The notes below the pieces were generated by a model. It had not been told where the DNA came from. It was given only the letters and a program-made list of their open reading frames with translations, and did no database searches. A stretch of 64,000 nt of DNA from Pseudomonas sp. R84. GTDB lineage: Bacteria > Pseudomonadota > Gammaproteobacteria > Pseudomonadales > Pseudomonadaceae. Below are positions 14,780 through 22,637 of the stretch, piece after piece. Positions within the stretch are counted from its first letter, which is position 1, and every line of letters starts with the position of its first letter. Location: positions 5,773,001 through 5,837,000 of the forward strand of contig NZ_CP019426.1 of NCBI RefSeq assembly GCF_009834515.1, read 5' to 3'. The position numbers were made by a program, and so were the translations under genes.

Positions 14780-17700
14780 TCGTCCTTATCAACCGCTGCA
14801 GGGCGAGGCTTCCATTGAATATCGTCATTTATACGCGCTGAGTTCATCACTAAACGCACACCCGGCTCGACCTCTCGCATCGACATTGGCACTGTCCAGT
14901 TGTTCCAAGTTTGCGGACCAGGCGCATTAATCAATGCAGCGGTTCTGTCCTTATCCGGTCCTCGTTTCTCGTAAGCCAAGAGACGGTTACCCTGTATCAC
15001 TTCCTTCACCCACTCATCCGCACGCTGCTTGAGCATGCTTCCAGCGAGCTTCTGCGCCGGCTCTTCCGCAACGTTATCGGCTCGAGCTTCGAGCACCTTC
15101 ATGGCATCCAACATCTCAGGCTGGTTCGGCTGCTTGAGACTCTCCGCCCCAGTGTTCGCAGCAAAGTCCGCATGTTTTGCTCGCAGTAATGACAGCATCG
15201 CGCCAGTCAGCCCTCGATCCATCGCCCGCGGTGAAAATGGCGTGACCGACTGAGCCTCGACATGTTTGTAAAAGGTGGCGTGATAATGCTCAAAGGTCTC
15301 GTAATGCGAGAGGTCGCGAGGCCTTGCCCAAGTCAGAACGGTGCAGACCAGACCTGGCGACTGCCGCCCTACCCGGCTAGTCGCCTGAATGTATTCCGCG
15401 GTCCCTTTAGGCTGACCATTGACAGCCATGATTCCTAGACGACTCACATCGACCCCGACCGACAACATATTGGTCGCCAACACAACGTCGATGGCCCGAG
15501 AGTCCCCATCAACCCAGCGAGTCACGTGCTTGAGCTTTTCAGGGTCCCATTCGGACTTGAACATTACCTCAAGCTGATCTAGGTACTTAGGGATGTCTTG
15601 GTTGGACACTCGCGAGGTTAACTCACGAATATTCATGACACTGCGCTGAGCCAACCCAGGGCGCTGGACCATGCTCATTTGCACGCGATAAGCACGAGTC
15701 TGCACATCGTCCTCAGCCAAACGTTTCATGCCCCCCAGCTCACGTAGCGAGTTGAAGTACCCCACCATGGTCATGTACGGATCAGCGACCTTACCGAAGC
15801 GGTCGAATAACGCCTGCGCGCCCGTCAACGCCGCGGTGTAGACCCGAATCAGCATCGCCGGACGCGAACTGCCAGGTGAGCAAATGCCCAAATAACGTCG
15901 CCCAGGTTTTTGCTCAATCGGCCGCTGTACCGAGAAGAAGTTGTCCTCAACATCCAGACCGTGCGGCGGGAACACTGCTACCTGGCGCATAAACACGTTG
16001 TTGACCTGCTGCTGCGCCTTACGCACGGTAGCCGTGGATGCAATTACCTTTGGGCGAATTGAGTGTTCACCCAAACGCCAGCTGCACAGCTCATCGACGG
16101 CGCTTTCATAGAGACCCACCATGGTTCCCAGTGGGCCACTGATCAGGTGGAATTCGTCCTGAATGATTAGATCTGGCGGTCGAATTGGACGAACTGCTCT
16201 GACCTTTGCAGCAGCCTTATGTGCCGTATTACATTTAGAACCGGGCCAAAGCAAACCATGCTGCGTGCACTCCTGCGAAACGTTACCAAACAAATTTCGC
16301 ACTTGTCCGCGCCAGGCCATCATCGCGAATTTGTCGACGGTGGCGATCATCATCGTTGGTGGCCGGTGATACATCTCCTCATCCACCACCATCACTGGTA
16401 GGCCAGGATGATCTTGTTTACTTGAGCGGCCACGCGAGAAATCGCACTCACTCTTCTTGTCGCCACAGTAGATCGACGTACGCCCTGCAACTTTGTCGAC
16501 GACAATATCTTGGCCGGGAAGAATTTCGGAGCCACACCAAGGACAGCCCGTCAGCTGCGCCGGTGATGCCATACCAGCAGTATTCTTTCCTGGGGTACGA
16601 ACGGCTTCAATAAACTTGTGACTATCCTCAGTTTTACCTGGTGTCACGGTGTTACCGACCCACAGGCCAATGGTGAAGGCATTCTCACCCAGGGACTTGT
16701 CCCCCGCAGCCAGTGCCTCGCGCCGTATATGCTCCATTGCGCAGATCAATGCAGTGGCCCGCTGGAACTGTTGCAATGTCAAAAGACGCAAGGTGTAGCG
16801 CATGATGACTGCTAAGCCACGGGATGAGTCGTACTCGCCCAAGTTTCCCTGTGAGCGACGAATCGCCATGGTGAACGCCGCCACACCCAAGTACGCCTCA
16901 GTCTTGCCGCCACCCGTGGGAAACCAAATCAGATCGGCATAAGCCTGCAATGGCTGGGTACGGTCCGTATGGGCAGGATTGGCCAGCGCCGGAACGGACA
17001 ACAACAGAAAGGCCAACTGAAAGGGTCGCCAAGTACGGTTCTTCGATACATCGAAAGCAGCCACATCGACTTCTTGTTTTCGACGCCGGGCTAGAGCATA
17101 AGCGCTGCGCACACGCTGTATGGCCATTGCTCGGTTAGCGAAGCGAAACGCAGCCAGCGCCTTGTCATCGACAGCCAATAATTCCACGCCCGCAAGCAGT
17201 CGCGCTTGAATCAACTCGCAGCGTTCCAGCGCTTCTTTGGCCTGCTGCTCGTAGCCAATCACATCGCTACCGATTCGACCACGCTGATCCTCAATCCAGG
17301 CGGCATAGTCTTGCGTCAGCACACCAAGTGCCGCGATTAGGGCATCCTTATCAAGGTCTGCCAGAGTCTGCATATCCAGTAAGCCATCGGCGGTCATTTT
17401 GCGCATCGCAGGGCGATCTTGCGGATCTAAGCCTGGCGTTTCAGTGACCGCGACTTCGTATTGCGGCATGACTACCGTACGCAGCTCAAGCGCCCTAGCT
17501 GGAACGCTGCCAGTTGTTGCATGCACCGCAACACCATGACCTACGGCAAACTCGACGCGATCGCGATAGATCATTTCCAGTGCCAAGCGCTCTCGCAGAT
17601 CCTCATCGTCTTCAGCGCCAGTATCCGAATCCAGTGCCGGACGGCGACGAAAAATATCGCTTACTGCGCTGCCAGCTTTCGCTCGCACAATGATTTCAGG

Positions 17701-18759
17701 CTGAAACACCCACGCGGTATCGCGATTCTCATCTGGCTCCACTTGTCCGTTAACCAGAAAAAGAGTGACCAAGCGATCGCCCTTGTCGTTGGGCGATCTG
17801 ACAGTGCCCTGGATGCGTACCTCAGGGCTGCTAGCATCTGGCGCGATAGGTGAAACACCCCCCGGTGTCATCGCAAGCGAAAACACCCCACCAGAAGGTG
17901 CTCGTTTCCAAACCTTAGCCTTAACGAGCTTGTCTTTTATAAGCTTTGTATGGTCGTGATCGTCGCTGGCTACACGCTCATAACGCCCCCAACTCACCGC
18001 TACCTCAAGACTTTCAATGTTACCATCGACACAAAAAGTGAAACCCAAACTAGAGGGTGCCAGCGATTGATTCGATGCAGCATCCACCTCTTCATCTGCA
18101 TCGGACTCACCGCTGCCAGAGATCAAGGGCGAGTCAATTTTCTTACCTTGCGCTTTTGGCTCTAGGTCGGAAGGCTCATCTTCATCACCTTTTTCGGCAG
18201 GCACCCAGTCTTCGCCACGCTCAGCGTTGTCCATCGGCGCCAGCTTGCCTACCAGGTAACGATCTCGTACGCCCATATCGACGATGAACTCTTCGGGGCC
18301 ACCGGCAGGTCCTAACAAATCATCCATGATGGCGAACTGCAATAACTCTCGTACGTAGGCCTCATTTTTGATCAAGGGGACGTCGGCAACCGTCAGATCA
18401 AGCGCCTTGGGCAGCGCCTCAGCGAATTCAGTCCACTGCACGCGAGAAATACGACCCGTTGGCGAAGCGAGCCCCGTTTTAACAAACGGTACTGGTGAAT
18501 CAACAGCCAGTACTTTGTCGAAGAAAAGAGAAGTGGTCTCGCGGTTGGAGCGAAGGCGCATGACGCGCCCCACACGGGTTATCTCGCCAGAGGTGTTCAG
18601 AATCAAAACCCAATCATCTGCAGCAATTTTTTGATAAAGCCCGCGCTCGCCTTTTAGGACAAGTGTGTAACGTGCAAGCGCCGGATCAATGGTAAGTCCA
18701 TGATCAATAGCGATCCATGCATCAGCAGTTTGTTTCACAGGGCTTGGCTCCATGAGCAC
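14776..18759 (-). CDS. drmA: DISARM DrmA, SF2 helicase
   Basis: A 1327-residue superfamily 2 helicase, DrmA. The Walker A box PTGGGKTEAY is near residue 615, the Walker B/DEFH box (LIIQDEFHLISGP) near 868, and motifs V-VI (VVLATNMLSVGVDVSRLG and QATSRVGRQSPG) lie in the C-terminal third. A zinc pair CPWCGSE with a later CGDKKSEC suggests an inserted zinc module. The acidic stretch around residues 190-240 is probably disordered. With DrmB it forms the DNA-sensing and translocating core of DISARM. The start is GTG 18759 (or ATG 18753), 2-8 bases after the endonuclease gene, so translation is coupled. The paralogous helicase DrmD lies at the operon head. Confidence 0.93.
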   Translation of the reverse strand: MLMEPSPVKQTADAWIAIDHGLTIDPALARYTLVLKGERGLYQKIAADDWVLILNTSGEITRVGRVMRLRSNRETTSLFFDKVLAVDSPVPFVKTGLASPTGRISRVQWTEFAEALPKALDLTVADVPLIKNEAYVRELLQFAIMDDLLGPAGGPEEFIVDMGVRDRYLVGKLAPMDNAERGEDWVPAEKGDEDEPSDLEPKAQGKKIDSPLISGSGESDADEEVDAASNQSLAPSSLGFTFCVDGNIESLEVAVSWGRYERVASDDHDHTKLIKDKLVKAKVWKRAPSGGVFSLAMTPGGVSPIAPDASSPEVRIQGTVRSPNDKGDRLVTLFLVNGQVEPDENRDTAWVFQPEIIVRAKAGSAVSDIFRRRPALDSDTGAEDDEDLRERLALEMIYRDRVEFAVGHGVAVHATTGSVPARALELRTVVMPQYEVAVTETPGLDPQDRPAMRKMTADGLLDMQTLADLDKDALIAALGVLTQDYAAWIEDQRGRIGSDVIGYEQQAKEALERCELIQARLLAGVELLAVDDKALAAFRFANRAMAIQRVRSAYALARRRKQEVDVAAFDVSKNRTWRPFQLAFLLLSVPALANPAHTDRTQPLQAYADLIWFPTGGGKTEAYLGVAAFTMAIRRSQGNLGEYDSSRGLAVIMRYTLRLLTLQQFQRATALICAMEHIRREALAAGDKSLGENAFTIGLWVGNTVTPGKTEDSHKFIEAVRTPGKNTAGMASPAQLTGCPWCGSEILPGQDIVVDKVAGRTSIYCGDKKSECDFSRGRSSKQDHPGLPVMVVDEEMYHRPPTMMIATVDKFAMMAWRGQVRNLFGNVSQECTQHGLLWPGSKCNTAHKAAAKVRAVRPIRPPDLIIQDEFHLISGPLGTMVGLYESAVDELCSWRLGEHSIRPKVIASTATVRKAQQQVNNVFMRQVAVFPPHGLDVEDNFFSVQRPIEQKPGRRYLGICSPGSSRPAMLIRVYTAALTGAQALFDRFGKVADPYMTMVGYFNSLRELGGMKRLAEDDVQTRAYRVQMSMVQRPGLAQRSVMNIRELTSRVSNQDIPKYLDQLEVMFKSEWDPEKLKHVTRWVDGDSRAIDVVLATNMLSVGVDVSRLGIMAVNGQPKGTAEYIQATSRVGRQSPGLVCTVLTWARPRDLSHYETFEHYHATFYKHVEAQSVTPFSPRAMDRGLTGAMLSLLRAKHADFAANTGAESLKQPNQPEMLDAMKVLEARADNVAEEPAQKLAGSMLKQRADEWVKEVIQGNRLLAYEKRGPDKDRTAALINAPGPQTWNNWTVPMSMREVEPGVRLVMNSARINDDIQWKPRPAAVDKDE

Positions 18760-18761
18760 CT

Positions 18762-19967
18762 CTAAATCTTGAATTCATTTTTTAGCAAGGCTTCGACTCT
18801 GCCTTCCGTGTTGAATCCGTTCTTGATCAGAATTTCAGCAATGTCTCGCCCCGATATAAAAATGATCGGATGACGATCCTCTCGCACTTCTTGATAGGCC
18901 TGACGAGCAACTATCGAGGTCGTAACCAACACGCCAAATTGTCTATGCCGTATCCGAGAAATCAGTCGAGACACCTCTTTTACGCCCACCGTACTCGGCG
19001 TATCTCCACCAAGTGCTGGCCGGTAGCACTTGGCCTCAAGCGAGAACTCGGCATAAACAGGGTCGTCGCCAAGTCCAAGCAAATAACGCCCTACTGCATC
19101 ACGCCCACCATCAATAGTGCCGCGAGTGATTTCATCAACGATGACGCGCGAGTCGGTCATCTGGTAAATGCGTGCAGCAAATGCCTCAAATGCGATAGGT
19201 ACATCTTTGAAATACTGCCATACACCGGCCAAGATGCGGCGTTTCAAGGCAGTATCGGGTGATTGCTGCTCGGCAGAGCGAATGATCGTTGTCGCCTCTG
19301 CCGCCAGTGGGCAATACCTTCCCGACTCTAGCCAATCGATCCAGGCTTTTGGCGCATTCGCGGTCCTAGAATTACCTGCAGCAAGATCATTGATCCATGC
19401 ACGCTTGACGACCGGAACGTCGAGGATCGTAAAAGTCGAACGGTAATTCTGAAATCGCTGCCCACCGGATGACTTCCAGACGGCGACTAAATCTTCGGTC
19501 GCCGACAGCCCCTGAAACCCAGGGACGGCAAGGCCCTTGAACTGAACGGATCGAGCCGCATTAGCAGTCGGTAGTTTTTTAAAAATCAAGAACGGGGCAA
19601 TATCGCACCGCGGCTCATGATCGGCATGGAGCCGTGAGAACGCGTGACGCAACACCTTATTTCCACCTGAACGAGTGTCATGCAGTTCATGACCTGGTGT
19701 TTTATTGTCACCGTAGTAGACAAATTGGCCGGTGCTCAGATCAAGCGTGTCAGGCCAGTCCCGATCTTCCCCCGTCGTAAATAAAACCACCCAATTCTTT
19801 CGTTCGCCTCGACCAGACACACGGAAACCGCCCATATTGCCCGAGCCTGGAAGCAATTTTGAAATGGGCTCGCCTGAAAGCTGTCCATCAGCACTGCCTT
19901 CATATACCGCATCAACAATCAGCTCACTCATTGATAGCTGATTATTAGGTACCAATTTAGTAGCCAT
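18762..19967 (-). CDS. AspBHI-like modification-dependent restriction endonuclease
   Basis: A 401-residue two-domain endonuclease. The N-terminal half (about 20-190; GNMGGFRVSGRGERKNWVV, LDLSTGQFVYYGDNKTPG, ELHDTRSGGN) resembles the SRA-like base-flipping domain of AspBHI. The C-terminal half (about 245-395) is an Mrr-type PD-(D/E)xK nuclease with Asp290 in TIDGGRDA and Glu311/Lys313 in LEAKCY, so the catalytic set is intact. AspBHI-type enzymes cleave DNA carrying 5-methylcytosine. It is embedded between the methyltransferase-like gene (8 bases) and drmA (2-8 bases), inside a DISARM operon, which is not the standard DISARM layout. The exact modification it reads is unknown; the AspBHI link is recalled family resemblance, not a search. 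Confidence 0.78.
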   Translation of the reverse strand: MATKLVPNNQLSMSELIVDAVYEGSADGQLSGEPISKLLPGSGNMGGFRVSGRGERKNWVVLFTTGEDRDWPDTLDLSTGQFVYYGDNKTPGHELHDTRSGGNKVLRHAFSRLHADHEPRCDIAPFLIFKKLPTANAARSVQFKGLAVPGFQGLSATEDLVAVWKSSGGQRFQNYRSTFTILDVPVVKRAWINDLAAGNSRTANAPKAWIDWLESGRYCPLAAEATTIIRSAEQQSPDTALKRRILAGVWQYFKDVPIAFEAFAARIYQMTDSRVIVDEITRGTIDGGRDAVGRYLLGLGDDPVYAEFSLEAKCYRPALGGDTPSTVGVKEVSRLISRIRHRQFGVLVTTSIVARQAYQEVREDRHPIIFISGRDIAEILIKNGFNTEGRVEALLKNEFKI

Positions 19968-19975
19968 TGATATTC

Positions 19976-20929
19976 CTAAAGCTCAACACGCGAAAAATGC
20001 GGGTAGATGCGATAGAACTTCCTGAAGACCTCGAACGGGTTTTCGTCCATATCTGACTTTGGCAACTCGAAGCCCATATATGCCTTGGCATCAACGCTGG
20101 ATTCCATCGTCAACCGCTCCAGAGTCGAAAGTGCAGGTAGGTCCACTCGATGCGGGGCATCAGCAGTCGAGTAGAACTCCCACCCCTTCACCAGTTCTTC
20201 CACCGACTTGTCGTCCGCCTCGCAGATGATGAGTGTAGCTGTGACCATCGCCTGACCATCGGAATAGTGAGTCGCGAGCGCCCACACGATCTGCCGATCC
20301 CTAAAGCTAAGCACCTCTCTTTCCACCGCCAGCTTGAGCGCGTACAGCAGACTTTTACCAAAGTTTTTTTGCTTCATCCCGTCCGCAGCTAGATCATTCG
20401 GAAATAGTGCTCCGAGGCGCCTTTGGAATGCTTGGAGTCGCCACTCCATAAGCTCAGCTTCAGACAGGTTCTCTGCTGGTTTACCAAGGGAGCCAGGGTT
20501 TGCGTTCAGAGTAACTCGTAGGATGCTTCCAATTGGTACGGAACCCATGGTCCTTGCAAATCGCTCGATTTGCGTTGTGATACCTCTAGGCTCCGTGAAA
20601 TCGAACCAAATGATGACGGGGTCATTGAAGTCGGTTTCATCAAGATAATCTTCAAGGGTTTTATGAATGCATTCGATGGACGAGATTGGGCGGTTAAAGA
20701 GCTGACGCTTATGTACCTGCTCTTCTATCTCAATGCATGTCATCCTCGGAATGCCGAGCCGGCCGTGGATCATCCGGAAATCTTCGAGAAAGGGCCCACC
20801 AAGGCCAACGTAGTGGTACTTTTCGAGCACGAGTTTCGGAGCCAATCGCATGAGTAAAGACAGAAACAGCTCACGGTCCACGGCTTTGTTGGGCCGTAAC
20901 TGGTACGGCAGTGACGAACCTGCACTCAT
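19976..20929 (-). CDS. Putative Rossmann-fold methyltransferase-like protein
   Basis: A 317-residue cytosolic protein without a name I can support. A likely Rossmann core runs from about 35 to 145. It has a glycine turn YVGLGGPF (40-47), a strand ending in acidic CIEIEE (65-70) where SAM ribose would be held, and a WFDFTEPRG strand (108-116) in the place of the motif IV loop. These suggest a SAM-binding methyltransferase fold, but no DPPY/NPPY or PCQ motif for DNA base methylation is present, so a DNA target is not implied. The C-terminal half is helical. It is 2 bases after the GHKL ATPase gene and 8 before the endonuclease. A link to the ATPase by operon position is the best functional clue. 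Confidence 0.65.
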   Translation of the reverse strand: MSAGSSLPYQLRPNKAVDRELFLSLLMRLAPKLVLEKYHYVGLGGPFLEDFRMIHGRLGIPRMTCIEIEEQVHKRQLFNRPISSIECIHKTLEDYLDETDFNDPVIIWFDFTEPRGITTQIERFARTMGSVPIGSILRVTLNANPGSLGKPAENLSEAELMEWRLQAFQRRLGALFPNDLAADGMKQKNFGKSLLYALKLAVEREVLSFRDRQIVWALATHYSDGQAMVTATLIICEADDKSVEELVKGWEFYSTADAPHRVDLPALSTLERLTMESSVDAKAYMGFELPKSDMDENPFEVFRKFYRIYPHFSRVEL

Positions 20930-20931
20930 TG

Positions 20932-22347
20932 TCAGTCCCCCTGCTTCTTGGCGTTCGCGAGCTGGATCTCAAAGCACTTATCGCCCACGATCCCGGGTTT
21001 CTCATCCGGCTCGTCGAACAGCAGTTTCGAGACGAGTCGTATCTCCTCGGCAGGGCGTGAGTAAACGATCTTTCGGGAAGATGGCTTCTTGTCATCCGGT
21101 ACCGGCAAAACCTTCGCTTTCTGGGGGTTGAATTCGATCGTGCCAGCGTTTTTTTTAGTAGCACTACGAGCGCCAACAACCTCAATAGCCTGGTTCAACG
21201 GCATCGGCTTGGCGGATTCCCAATGACTCGTCTGGTCGGCGCGTGGATGGTTCTTCCACTGGTTCGTGTAAGAAATCCATATGCGCATACCCTCCTTCAT
21301 CTTGACGAGGGACTCCAACCAAACGTTCGAGGACGTGTCGAGTGCCCGCTTTGTCGTCGTAACTGGCAATTTGTCGGCATGCTTGGAACGGAACTCAATG
21401 ATGCCTGTGATCATGGCGAACTGCGGGTGGTAGAGCGGAATGCCGTCGCCCCAGCCTGTCAGGCGGCTTTTATCTCCAACGATAACCGCACGGTCGTTGC
21501 AAAGTACTGTCCAGCCTGCAGTTGCAGAAGAGCGATCACGCTCGAAACCCGTATCATCTTCATCATCGTCGTCTAGGCTTTTCCCCGTATTGAGGCCTAC
21601 GGAGATCGACACTAGCACCTCGTCAATCGTCGCCTGGTAAACGTAAGGGGCCGGACTGCCCTCTTCAGTCGAAACGAGAACCTGTACGGGGACCGCCTTC
21701 ATAGGCGTGCCGTTCAGTGAGACCTTCAGGCCCCACTGAATAAACGTCGTAAAGTGCTCCGAAATCGCGGTGCTCACGTCGTTAATAAATCCCCCGTTAG
21801 AAAAATGCCGCGAGACACCCTCATAGAGATCAGTGACGTAAATCGTGGTGCCCGCTTCGTCAAGCCGCTCCTTTGTCTCAGTCGGTTCATTGATAGGAAG
21901 CGGATCCCAATTTTTTGCCTCCAGCCATTGCGATGTGATCGGCACCTCAAACATGTCATCACCATGCCGTGTTCGCACTAACGCGTTACGACCCATCTTG
22001 AAGATCGCTCGCTTCATGCCGACGCCGTACATACCAATGGTTTCTGCATCCGAGTCGCGGTCGTCGTCGGAATCGCGCCCCATCTTGAATGCGTAGTTAA
22101 TGGCAACGTCGCGCGGGATGCCGCCGCAATTGTCAGCAATGGAGAAGTGATCTTCGGCGACCTTGATGCTCACAAAGTGCTTCGAGTAATCGACCTCATT
22201 ACCGTGTTTCAGTCGCATTGCGCCATCAAGGCAGTTGTCGAGCAGGTCAAGGATGGCATCAACGAGACTGATGTCGCGCGTTAGCATCGATACGAAGAAC
22301 TGCTTCGTTGGGCTGGCCTGAGCTGTGTCAGTGCTTGGCTTTGTCAT
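20932..22347 (-). CDS. GHKL ATPase, paraMORC-like
   Basis: A 471-residue GHKL-fold ATPase (Hsp90/MutL/MORC superfamily). The Bergerat motifs are clear: N-box DAILDLLDNCLDGA (Asp34 in the usual Glu position, Asn38), G1 box IADNCGGI with Asp72, and G2 box IGMYGVGMKRA (residues 104-114). An S5-like second domain should follow (about 190-340), with an acidic DDDDEDD linker. Prokaryotic MORC-like (paraMORC) ATPases are known from restriction-modification neighbourhoods (Iyer, Abhiman and Aravind 2008), usually beside SF2 helicases and nucleases, as here. They are proposed as ATP-gated DNA clamps. ATG 22347 overlaps the preceding stop codon (ATGA). The coding strand has an A8 run near 21149. Confidence 0.85.
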   Translation of the reverse strand: MTKPSTDTAQASPTKQFFVSMLTRDISLVDAILDLLDNCLDGAMRLKHGNEVDYSKHFVSIKVAEDHFSIADNCGGIPRDVAINYAFKMGRDSDDDRDSDAETIGMYGVGMKRAIFKMGRNALVRTRHGDDMFEVPITSQWLEAKNWDPLPINEPTETKERLDEAGTTIYVTDLYEGVSRHFSNGGFINDVSTAISEHFTTFIQWGLKVSLNGTPMKAVPVQVLVSTEEGSPAPYVYQATIDEVLVSISVGLNTGKSLDDDDEDDTGFERDRSSATAGWTVLCNDRAVIVGDKSRLTGWGDGIPLYHPQFAMITGIIEFRSKHADKLPVTTTKRALDTSSNVWLESLVKMKEGMRIWISYTNQWKNHPRADQTSHWESAKPMPLNQAIEVVGARSATKKNAGTIEFNPQKAKVLPVPDDKKPSSRKIVYSRPAEEIRLVSKLLFDEPDEKPGIVGDKCFEIQLANAKKQGD

Positions 22348-22637
22348 AAAATGGTTCTCCCTATGCAATCCGATATCCTCGAAGCTATCTTCAGCTCGAA
22401 CGTGAGCATGGTTTCAGTTCCTGTCATTACGCCCCCTTGTGATGGCTGTCCCGATGGCCGTACTTTTCCGTGTGACGGGCGATTGTCTTCCAATGCTTTA
22501 CGTGCGGCGCTGGGAAATGCCTGCCACATGGAGGAATAGCCTTCGCGTTCCTCATCGACCAAAGTACTTTTCCAGTAGACATCCGCGAAGTCTTGCTTCG
22601 TGAAGATCAGTTCAGCGGAGTAACACTGATCGCTCAT
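22344..22637 (-). CDS. Small protein of the defence operon, unknown
   Basis: A 97-residue protein I do not recognise. It is locked into the operon by ATGA overlaps at both ends: its start overlaps the drmMI stop codon and its stop overlaps the GHKL ATPase start. That makes it a real gene despite its size. The N-terminal half (SAELIFTKQDFADVYWKSTL, EREGYSSMWQAFPSAARKALE) looks alpha-helical; a basic Pro/Gly-rich linker (RPSHGKVRPSGQPSQGG) leads to a beta-like end (MLTFELKIASRISD). No zinc or catalytic motif is evident. It may be an adaptor for the GHKL ATPase. Confidence 0.75.
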   Translation of the reverse strand: MSDQCYSAELIFTKQDFADVYWKSTLVDEEREGYSSMWQAFPSAARKALEDNRPSHGKVRPSGQPSQGGVMTGTETMLTFELKIASRISDCIGRTIL

